From BQJU01 sp965229635 (lineage in GTDB: Bacteria; Bacteroidota; Bacteroidia; Chitinophagales; Saprospiraceae): a DNA stretch of 64,000 nucleotides. Each line of letters begins with the position of its first letter. Within the stretch, counting starts at the first letter, position 1. This document shows, in pieces, positions 10,407 through 18,200 of this stretch. The translations under genes and the position numbers were made by a program. The notes below the pieces were generated by a model. It made no database searches and was not told the DNA's origin. It was given only the letters and a program-made list of their open reading frames with translations. The stretch is taken from positions 2,666,001 to 2,730,000 of the forward strand of contig OZ245894.1 of NCBI GenBank assembly GCA_965229635.1, given 5' to 3'.

Positions 10407-10954
10407 GCTGATTCTTTTAGCCTTCGTACTTCTCTGCTGAGCCAGGCCCGGGCTAGTCGCCATTCCCGACCGATGGTTGCCGGTGAAACCTGTAGGAAAT
10501 TGGCAATCTCCTCGCGTTTGTAGCCACCAAAAAACCAGTATTCGATGATTTTGGCACCCCGTTCGCTGAGGTCGCGATAGCGGGTCAGTGCCTCGTCAAT
10601 GGTGAGTACATCTTCGCAGGTGGTTTGTATGGATAGCAGTTCTTCATTGAGTGTGATGGCCAGCAGGTCTCCTCCGCGTTTTTGCCGCTTTTGCTGGCGA
10701 GCATAATCCACCAGAATGCGGCGCATGGCCTGGCTGGCTAATGCCAAAAAATGACCATGATTGTCAAAGTCCTGCTTATCCTGGCCGGCCATTTTTAGGT
10801 AGGCTTCGTGTACCAGATCGGTGGTGGAGAAGGTGTGTGCTGCCCTCTCCTGCTTCATCCGGTGGTGGGCTAGTCTTTTCAATTGCTGGTAAGCTAATTG
10901 ATACTGTGACTCCAGATCAGGCGGTACGTCTACATCCGTCGGTTTTTTTCTCAT
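10403..10954 (-). CDS. ECF-type RNA polymerase sigma factor (Sigma70_ECF, PF07638-like)
   Basis: 183 residues from the ATG at 10952-10954. A longer reading from 11074 would add a hydrophobic leader foreign to sigma factors, so the shorter start is preferred. Region 2 contains TTDLVHEAYLKM and ALASQAMRRILVDYARQQ; region 4 has the helix-turn-helix YKREEIANFLQVSPATIGREW. This matches the subgroup of ECF sigmas usually encoded next to TPR-bearing Ser/Thr kinases rather than next to a classical anti-sigma factor. Its TGA overlaps the kinase ATG (ATGA), indicating translational coupling. Confidence 0.9.
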   Translation of the reverse strand: MRKKPTDVDVPPDLESQYQLAYQQLKRLAHHRMKQERAAHTFSTTDLVHEAYLKMAGQDKQDFDNHGHFLALASQAMRRILVDYARQQKRQKRGGDLLAITLNEELLSIQTTCEDVLTIDEALTRYRDLSERGAKIIEYWFFGGYKREEIANFLQVSPATIGREWRLARAWLSREVRRLKESA

Positions 10955-11117
10955 AGGAATCAGCTTTTGGATGAGCAAAAGTATTAGTAGCGTTGTTCTT
11001 CTGGCCGCCAGGCATAAAATCATGGCCCCCGGCAAAGCGCCTACAATATCGGAATTTACCGGCACAACTCGCATTTCCCTTATGGAAAAAAGATTTGACG
11101 GTGGGGCCTAAAAGAGA

Positions 11118-11145
11118 TGGCCGGACAGTCAACCTTGTCCGGCCA
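11118..11145 (-). terminator. Hairpin terminator in the 338-bp gap upstream of the sigma gene
   Basis: Perfect 10-bp stem (TGGCCGGACA / TGTCCGGCCA) with an 8-nt loop. On the minus strand it is followed by ATCTCTTTT, so it looks like an intrinsic terminator for the small genes at 11293-11872. The rest of the gap 10955-11292 shows no other gene or repeat; the promoter of the sigma-kinase unit should lie between 10955 and 11117 but I could not assign boxes. Confidence 0.65.
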
Positions 11146-11292
11146 ATGAGTGGATTCTCCCGAGAGAAACAGGAAACCTCACAATTACAAACCTAAGAAG
11201 CTGTTTCAGTTTAATAAATTTCAAAAGCGAACCTCGATCAGCTTCAAGAAAACCCGAAAATTACTTGTTTGGATAGGCGGTTTACCTTAACA

Positions 11293-11394
11293 CTAAAATA
11301 AACCCGCGATCAACAGGCCCAGGCTCAACAAGGCAGAAACGCCGAGGATGCCCATAAAAAAGTAGAAGGCCATTTTGTCAGCTGAAGCTTTCAT
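11293..11394 (-). CDS. 33-residue single-pass membrane microprotein
   Basis: Starts MKASADKMAFYFFMGILG, continues with a run of Val, Ala, Leu and Gly, and ends AGLF at a TAG. Residues about 9-33 form one transmembrane helix after a short polar N-terminus. It lies 22 bp downstream of the DUF1573 gene on the same strand and before a terminator hairpin at 11118-11145, so it is probably the last gene of that transcript. No family recognised. Length makes chance possible, but the helix-only composition, own ATG and operon position support a real gene. Confidence 0.5.
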   Translation of the reverse strand: MKASADKMAFYFFMGILGVSALLSLGLLIAGLF

Positions 11395-11416
11395 TGTTTG
11401 TTGTTTTTAAAAGTGA

Positions 11417-11872
11417 TTAATTACCTGAATCGGCGGGTGTGGTTTCTGTTCCCTGGTCTGGGCGCAGCACTTCGCCTTTAATTTTTAATACATGTTGCCC
11501 TTCAGTGTCGTTGGTCGTCAGGGTCACAGTCTTATGAAATTTTCCGATGCGGTTGGTAGCGTAGCGCACTTTAATCACGCTGCTTTCACCGGGCGCAACG
11601 GGTTCTTTTGACCATTCTGGTACGGTACAGCCACAGCTACCCTTGGCATTGCTGATCACCAATGGCGCATCGCCGGTATTGGTAAAGTGAAATTGACGGT
11701 ATGGCTCGGCATTTTGCTCGATGACCCCGTAATCAATTTCTGTCGTTTCAAAAGTCATTACGGGGTTGCCGTTATCCTCTGCCGCAACGGGTTGTGTTCC
11801 CACCGTGTTTTGGGCAAAGGAAGTGGTTACCGTGAGCGCGCAAAGGGCTAAAAATCCGATAATACGATTCAT
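11417..11872 (-). CDS. DUF1573 domain protein, secreted
   Basis: 151 residues: signal peptide (MNRIIGFLALCALTVTTSFAQ), a short linker, then one DUF1573 Ig-like domain (about 40-135) with the family pattern ...FHFTNTGDAPLVISNAKGSCGCT... and an IKGEV end strand. DUF1573 proteins are common periplasmic or surface proteins in Bacteroidota; the GSCGC cysteines are characteristic, but no biochemical role is established that I know of. A 33-residue membrane protein follows 22 bp downstream. Confidence 0.85.
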   Translation of the reverse strand: MNRIIGFLALCALTVTTSFAQNTVGTQPVAAEDNGNPVMTFETTEIDYGVIEQNAEPYRQFHFTNTGDAPLVISNAKGSCGCTVPEWSKEPVAPGESSVIKVRYATNRIGKFHKTVTLTTNDTEGQHVLKIKGEVLRPDQGTETTPADSGN

Positions 11873-11951
11873 GAGTCTGAAAGTTTTTTTTGTTTAAAAA
11901 TGATGGTCTAATTTGGTATTGGTAGTCTGGTTAGGACTGAGTTGGCTGCAA

Positions 11952-12035
11952 TTATTTTGGCGCCTGCCATTTTCTTTTGATGTAAGTAAACACCATAAAC
12001 AAGGCTACGCCCGCATACAACAAGCTCTTTATCAT
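11952..12035 (-). CDS. Possible 27-residue membrane microprotein
   Basis: MIKSLLYAGVALFMVFTYIK followed by RKWQAPK and TAA. One hydrophobic helix with a basic tail, like the small membrane subunits of larger complexes. It sits 79 bp upstream of the DUF1573 gene and downstream of a terminator hairpin at 12059-12082, so it may head the DUF1573 transcript. No family recognised; evidence is only the helix and the position. Confidence 0.35.
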   Translation of the reverse strand: MIKSLLYAGVALFMVFTYIKRKWQAPK

Positions 12036-12058
12036 GATTTGTAGGATTTAAAAATGCC

Positions 12059-12082
12059 GGAGCTTACGGGTTAGTAAGCTCC
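12059..12082 (-). terminator. Hairpin terminator, 9-bp stem
   Basis: GGAGCTTAC / GTAAGCTCC with a 6-nt loop. Read on the minus strand the stem is followed by GGCATTTTTAAA, an intrinsic-terminator layout for the small secreted-protein gene at 12311-12649, 229 bp upstream. Between them (12083-12310) I see no further gene. Confidence 0.6.
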
Positions 12083-12310
12083 AGCTTATCAAAATAACTG
12101 GTAAAATCCTCTACTCTTTATTCTCTTGGTAAATGCGAATTTGCTGCAATAGTCTGGTATACGCCGGGGGGAATCACTGCGGTGTGCAGTAAGTAGACTG
12201 GAGGAAATTGTGAAAATAAATGGTGCTCAATTAGCGATTAGCACAACAATACAATGCTCCCGCAGGCTATGTTACTGCGCGCAGTGATGCGACTGTTGAA
12301 GGAATAATGA

Positions 12311-12649
12311 TTAATGGAGATCGTAAAATACGAGGGAGTGGAAAAGCAAATAAAGCGGTTGTTTAACAGCCTTATTTTGAAGGGCTTTTGCTGGTTTGGC
12401 TGTAGCCAAATCATCCGCCAAAAAGGAAGGGCGAGCATTGAAATGGCCTACAAGATAGGATTGATTGTCGCCATCAAACTCCGGCGACTTGGATAACCAT
12501 TCGCTCCATTCCTGACCTACACCGGGAACATCCTCCCCAATGGCCATCCACAGCCCCTGGTCGGCAGCCATATCCGTACTGGCCAGTGCCGGACTAAACG
12601 TGGCACCCAGCAGGTAGAAAAGCAGGAATGTAATTAATGGTCGTTTCAT
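12311..12649 (-). CDS. Small secreted protein of unknown function
   Basis: 112 residues with a signal peptide (MKRPLITFLLFYLLGATFSPALAS). The mature part is short, acidic at first (WMAIGEDVPGVGQEWSEWL) and ends in a hydrophobic stretch (PLYLLFHSLVFYDLH). No domain recognised. The signal peptide, own start and a downstream hairpin terminator support it as a gene. Confidence 0.5.
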   Translation of the reverse strand: MKRPLITFLLFYLLGATFSPALASTDMAADQGLWMAIGEDVPGVGQEWSEWLSKSPEFDGDNQSYLVGHFNARPSFLADDLATAKPAKALQNKAVKQPLYLLFHSLVFYDLH

Positions 12650-12748
12650 ATCAGGCTACAAATTTCATCATATTCCTGGTAAAAGCAATGAAAAATGGGG
12701 GTTTAACTAAAAATTAATTGGAGAAGTTGGCTTTTGCCAACTTCAAGG

Positions 12749-13498
12749 TTACCCAGTCATGCCACCGTCAACAGCAATGGCTTGCCCGGTCACAAAGCTG
12801 GACTGCTCGGAGGCTAGCCAGAGAATGACATCGGCAATTTCCTGGGTGTGTCCGAAGCGTTTCATGGGGATGAGGCGTTTGAGTTTTTCGGCGTAGTCAC
12901 CGAGTTGCTCGGGGTCAAACATGGGGGATACCGTGAATACCGGACAAACCGCATTCAGTCGGATGCCGTGCCGGGCGTATTCCAGCGCGGCAGTTTTGGT
13001 CATGCCGATTACCGCGTGTTTGCTGGCTACATACGACAGGTTTTCCGGAAGGGCTTTTAATCCCGCCACGGAGGAAATATTGACAATGTTGCCGCCACCC
13101 TGCTGCATCATCTGTTTCAACTCCTCTTTCATGCAGTAGAATACCCCGGTTTGGTTCACCGCAATGACCTGCTCCCAATCGTCAAGGGTAGACTCGGCGG
13201 TTTTGGCTGGTGATTTTGGGGCCACTCCGGCATTGTTAACGGCAATATCCAGTCGGCCGTACTGCTCAATGATCTGTTTGATTAAGTACTGGACCTCCTC
13301 GTAATGCACCACATTGTTTTTGATAAAAGTGGCTTCGCCTCCCTCCGCTCTGATTTGCTTTACGGTCTCTTCCCCGCCTTTGACATTAATATCCGAAACC
13401 ACCACTTTGGCCCCAGCTTTCGCAAAGGCCAGAGCGGTATTGCGCCCGATTCCGGAACCGGAACCGGTAATCAGTACGATTTTATCCTTAAAGTTCAT
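12749..13498 (-). CDS. SDR-family NAD(P)-dependent oxidoreductase
   Basis: 249 residues, the full length of a classical short-chain dehydrogenase. Cofactor motif TGSGSGIG at 11-18, NNAG at 88-91, catalytic Ser143 and Tyr156-x3-Lys160 (YVASK) are all present. Asp at 36 (VVVSDI) after the second beta strand favours NAD(H) over NADP(H), by family rule. Substrate unknown; FabG- or glucose-dehydrogenase-like. It lies 18 bp downstream of the MDR reductase, so the two oxidoreductases are probably co-transcribed. Confidence 0.9.
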   Translation of the reverse strand: MNFKDKIVLITGSGSGIGRNTALAFAKAGAKVVVSDINVKGGEETVKQIRAEGGEATFIKNNVVHYEEVQYLIKQIIEQYGRLDIAVNNAGVAPKSPAKTAESTLDDWEQVIAVNQTGVFYCMKEELKQMMQQGGGNIVNISSVAGLKALPENLSYVASKHAVIGMTKTAALEYARHGIRLNAVCPVFTVSPMFDPEQLGDYAEKLKRLIPMKRFGHTQEIADVILWLASEQSSFVTGQAIAVDGGMTG

Positions 13499-13516
13499 TT
13501 TTTAGGTTTGAGGTGA

Positions 13517-14512
13517 TTAAGACACTTTCAGAACTAGTTTCCCCATCTTTTCTCCGGAAAATAACCGCAGGAAGTTCTCATGGAAATTTTCGATGCCTTC
13601 ATACACATCTTCCCGCGCTTTGAGCTTGCCTTCGGCCATCCATTGACCAAGCTGGCGGGCCGCTTTGCCGTAATCTTTGGAGTAGTCAAAGACCACCATA
13701 CCTTCCATTCGCGCACGGTTGACCAGTAGCGACATATAATTGCTTGGGCCCTTAATCGGGGTGGTATTATTGTACTGGGAAATGGCGCCGCAAATCACGA
13801 TACGGGCATGTCGGCGCAGGCGGGTTAGGGCGATGTCCAAAATCTCACCGCCTACATTATCGAAATAAACATCCACACCCTCCGGCAGTTCTTCCTTGAT
13901 GCGGGCGCGAACGGATTCGTTTTTGTAGTCGATGGCACCATCAAAACCAAGCTCTTCAATCAGGTAGCGGCATTTTTCCGGTCCACCGGCAATACCGACC
14001 ACTCGGCAGCCTTTGATCTTGCCGATTTGGCCTACTACACTGCCCACCGCTCCGGCGGCGCCGCTGACCAGTAGGTTCTCACCATCTTTTAACTGAGCCA
14101 CTTCGGTGAGCCCGAAATAGGCGGTCATGCCCGTCATACCCAAGGTGCCGATGTAGGTTTGTAATGGGGCCAATTCGGTATCCACTGGGTGCCATCCCTG
14201 CCCATCGGTAGCGACGTATTGTTGTACACCGCCATTACCAGCCATAAAGGTGCCCACGGGAATCTTGGCATTATTGGATTCGACCACTTCACCGGCCGAT
14301 CCGGCGCGCATGACTTCACCAATCTGTACGGGAGGAATGTACGACTTGGCATCGTTCATCCAGCCACGCATGGCCGGGTCGAGAGAAATGTAGTGTTGTC
14401 TGATCAGTACTTCACCGGCTTTGATTTCAGGAATGGGATTGTCTTGTAATTGCCAGGTATCGGCATCAGGAAGGCCTACGGGGCGTTTTTTGAAAATCAG
14501 CTGTTTATTCAT
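13517..14512 (-). CDS. NADP-dependent MDR oxidoreductase (CurA / prostaglandin reductase-like)
   Basis: 331 residues, zinc-independent medium-chain reductase. The signature LDPAMRGWM (44-52) is typical of the leukotriene B4 12-hydroxydehydrogenase / CurA / YncB group, and the nucleotide-binding GAAGAVGSVVGQ at 151-162 follows as expected. Such enzymes reduce the double bond of alpha,beta-unsaturated ketones and aldehydes using NADPH, often as detoxification. It precedes the SDR gene by 18 bp. The 261 bp upstream (14513-14773) to the divergent DUF1801 gene must hold both promoters; no clear boxes seen. Confidence 0.9.
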   Translation of the reverse strand: MNKQLIFKKRPVGLPDADTWQLQDNPIPEIKAGEVLIRQHYISLDPAMRGWMNDAKSYIPPVQIGEVMRAGSAGEVVESNNAKIPVGTFMAGNGGVQQYVATDGQGWHPVDTELAPLQTYIGTLGMTGMTAYFGLTEVAQLKDGENLLVSGAAGAVGSVVGQIGKIKGCRVVGIAGGPEKCRYLIEELGFDGAIDYKNESVRARIKEELPEGVDVYFDNVGGEILDIALTRLRRHARIVICGAISQYNNTTPIKGPSNYMSLLVNRARMEGMVVFDYSKDYGKAARQLGQWMAEGKLKAREDVYEGIENFHENFLRLFSGEKMGKLVLKVS

Positions 14513-14773
14513 GGATTGTTTGATTAGGATTTAGGAATTTGGTTTTAGGGGCTGCATTAAGTAACGCCTGAACTTGCGGAAAGTTAGCTTTTATAAGCGT
14601 GAATCCTCACAAAGCACACCAAAAGGCCTTATGAACACCAGCGTTACCATTCATCCATTTCTTCCACTCCCTCATTTCTTCCAGCATTTTCCCTCCTTGC
14701 CAAGATAGCCCTTTGTGGATAAAAACTTATCTTTAATGCAATACCATTTTTGATCACCCACTAAAAAACGGTT

Positions 14774-15181
14774 ATGGCAGAATTAAAAACTAAAAAGAAT
14801 GATGGCAGTGTGGAAGACTTCCTCAATTCAGTGGAAAATGACAAAAGACGGGAGGATGGTTTTGCCATTTTGCAGATGATGAAAGAACAAACGGGAGTTG
14901 AACCCAAGATGTGGGGCGGTAGCATCATCGGCTTTGGAGACTACCACTACAAATACGAAAGCGGCCGCGAGGGCGACTGGTTTCGCGTAGGCTTTTCACC
15001 GCGCAAACAGAGTATGAGCCTCTATATCATGGCCGGATTTCGGCGCTACGAAGAGCTCATGCAGCAACTCGGCAAATACAAAACCGGCAAAGGCTGTCTT
15101 TACATCAAAAAACTGGAAGATATCGATCAGGAAGTGCTGAAAAAGCTTATTAGTGAGTCGTATGAGCACTTTGACGGATAA
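14774..15181 (+). CDS. DUF1801 domain protein
   Basis: 135 residues. The body (about 12-132) fits the DUF1801/YdhG fold: VEDFLNSVENDKRREDG near the start, PKMWGGSIIGFGDYHYKY in the middle and KGCLYIKKLEDIDQEVL near the end. Family members are small cytoplasmic proteins without an agreed activity. Stands alone between the divergent oxidoreductases and the T9SS protease. Confidence 0.85.
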   Translation: MAELKTKKNDGSVEDFLNSVENDKRREDGFAILQMMKEQTGVEPKMWGGSIIGFGDYHYKYESGREGDWFRVGFSPRKQSMSLYIMAGFRRYEELMQQLGKYKTGKGCLYIKKLEDIDQEVLKKLISESYEHFDG

Positions 15182-15239
15182 TAGGAAATAGGACAGGAGA
15201 TATTTTACGCGCTACTAAATAAATTAAAAATCCCAAATC

Positions 15240-18200
15240 ATGAAATTTTGGCTCTATCTGATGATGGTGCTGGTGGTAGGTATATACTGGCTTTCTATGT
15301 CCCAAAGTGTTCCTACACCAAACCTAGATTCTCCGGGCTTTTGTGTCCAGGACAATTTACACGAACAGCGGCTGCTAACCGATACTGCTTATGCCCACCG
15401 ACATGCCGCTATGGAAGAACAAATATTAGCTAACCATCGGCAGGGCGCTTCCGTTCGTGTGACGGAGGATTATACCCTTCCCGTGGTTTTTCACATCATC
15501 CATAATGGCGGGCCGGAAAATATTTCGGATGAACAGGTGCAGGCGGCATTGGTGAATCTCAACGAGGCTTTCGCCAATGTGGGCTATTACGATCCAACCA
15601 CCGGAGTCGATGTGCAAATCGATTTCTGCCTGGCCGAGCGTGATCCGGATGGCAATGCGACAACGGGAATTAATCGGGTGCAATCGGCCTTGACCAATTT
15701 AAACTATGAAGACGACGACTGGACCATGAAAAGCCTGAGTCACTGGTCCTCCTATCAATATATCAATATCTGGATTGTTCGAGAGATTTGTGGAAACGAT
15801 GACTGCGGCATAGCAGGTTATGCGTACCTGCCTTCCTCCCACGGTTTTTTGTATGATGGTATCGTGCTCGAAGCCGAATTTGTGGGCACCGGACCGGAAA
15901 ATTCCACCTATCTGGTGCACGAAATGGGGCATTACCTGGGCCTGTATCACACCTTTAGAAATGGGTGTGAAAATGACAACTGCCTCACTGACGGCGACCG
16001 TATTTGTGATACCCCACCCGACAATACCACTGCCAAACCTCCCTGTGATCAGCCGTCCAATTCCTGTAGCACGGACGAAGATGATCCCTCTTTAAATAAC
16101 CCCTTTCGATCCATAGCCATTGGCGGATTAGGCGATCAGCCTGATCTGATTGAAAATTACATGGATTATTCCCGTAAGGAATGTTACAACCAATTTACTC
16201 AAGGGCAAAAGGACCGTATGCAGGAGGTGGTGGCGGGCATTCGGTCGAGCTTGTTGCAATCCCAGGGTTGTACGGAGGCCTGTTTGGCACCTGTCATTGC
16301 TGATTTTTCGGCCAACGGCGTTACCGTGACCCTTGGGACTACGGTATCATTTGTCAATACTTCTACTAACGGCGATCACTTTCAATGGTTAGTTGATGGG
16401 CAAGTGGTGGATAGTACCGTAAATTTTGATTATACCTTCCTGGAAGAAGGTCAGTTTGAGATTACCCTGATTGTCTCTTCTGATTATTTTAATTGCCCGC
16501 CGGATGAATATAGTTATGTAATCACCACTTTTTGCCCGGTGGAGGCCATTCTTACTCCGGGAGGCATGATCGTTGAACCGGGAGATAGCGTGACCTTCAC
16601 CAATCTTTCAGAAAATGCCCCACAGATTAGCTGGCAGGTAGAGGGCATAGAAGTCTCCGATGAAAATACTTACACTCTTCAAACCAATGAACCAGGATTG
16701 TATACCCTTTGCCTGGTGGCAAACGATGATTTTTGCAGCGATGAACGTTGCGTCACCATTGTGGCCAATACACCTGGTACGGGTTCGGAGCAGGAGATTT
16801 GTGACAACAACCTGGATGAAGATGGTGATGGTTTGATTGATTGTATTGATCCGGATTGTGAGTGTAGCGAAGATGAGTGTGGAGTGACTTTTGTACAGCG
16901 CTTTGGGCAAGATGGGGTTTCTCAGGAAAATATCTTTACTTCATTGATTCAAAATTCAAATGAAGGGATTCTGATCGGTGGGACAAGTTTTACCAGAGGT
17001 AAAAATTTAGGATATGTAGGGACGTTGACAATGGTAAACTCAAATGGAAATCTTGAATGGAATAAAAGGATAGATTTTGAATCTGGCCTTGATCTCATTA
17101 CCGATCTGAAGTTGGATGGTGAAGGGGCGATTTTTGGTCTTTCCAGCAATTATGCCTTCCGTTATGACCTAAATAATGATTCCTTCCTATGGTGCAAAAG
17201 ATTATCAGGCGGCTTATATAAAAACATCATATTACTACCGGAATCGGGAAACTATCTGATTTGTGGGGAACAATCAGGGACCTTGCTGGCTATGGAGCTA
17301 AATCAGTCAACTGGAGAGGTATTATGGAAAAGAACTTTTACTATTGATGGCATGCTAACTCCGGGAGGCCTTTTAAAAATGGCCCCATCACAAGGCTATT
17401 TCTATTCGATTGGTCTGGTTAAGAATGAAAATAATACAGGAACAAACAGATTGGCATTGTCATTATTTGCACCAGATGGTTTATTGGTCTTTTCGAAGTT
17501 TTATTTATCCCCAATAGAAGAGGTGGATGATCAGGGAGGCCATGATCTTTTTGTAGAAAATGATGGTCTGGTTTTTAGTATGATGGGGAGGAGAATTGGC
17601 GAAAGCTCCTCCTTCTCTCGCACGGTAAAATTGATGAAGGTAGATTTTTCGGGTAATCCAATTTGGGGTAGGCAATATCATTTTGAAGGTGTTAGTATGC
17701 CAATCAATGTCAAAATGTCAAAGACAAGCGATGGTTATCTAATCTATTTTTATGGCACCAATCAATTGATATCAGCAAAGAGTTTGATTGTGCTCAAAAC
17801 AGATTTACAGGGAGATGTTCAATGGGCCTCAAGCTATGGTAAAACGGATGCAAATGTTTCTCTGTCGTGGAACATCTCTGCGAATGCTCTACAGCAAGTG
17901 GGAAATCAATTTTACTTTATCGGTAGTTCAGGAAGCGATGAAAGGGGGATTGTCATTAAGACAAATCTTGATGGGACCATTGATGGGGCTTGTGATTTTT
18001 ATCAGACCTTAAACGTGTTTGTTGATACCATTGTAAATCCTTATGTTGAAGATTTATCCTTTGATGAGATATTTTTGTCAGAGATAGCTCCTAGTCCTGG
18101 AAATCCGGTTTCTTGGGAAAAACACGCTGTATTTGAATATATATGCCCTCCCGTCGCTTGCGATACCACCTGCATCTACGACTTTACGGTAAAAGTAGAT

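Noticed and set aside
10407..10463. Upstream in-frame start for the Ser/Thr kinase
   Set aside because: It would overlap the sigma gene by 61 bp and add a non-kinase leader; the ATGA overlap start at 10406 fits coupling.
10955..11074. 40-residue N-terminal extension of the ECF sigma factor
   Set aside because: The extension is hydrophobic and unlike region 1/2 of the family; the ATG at 10954 gives the usual length.
12238..12438. 66-residue minus-strand frame inside the small secreted-protein gene
   Set aside because: Overlaps a frame with a clear signal peptide and has no coding character of its own.
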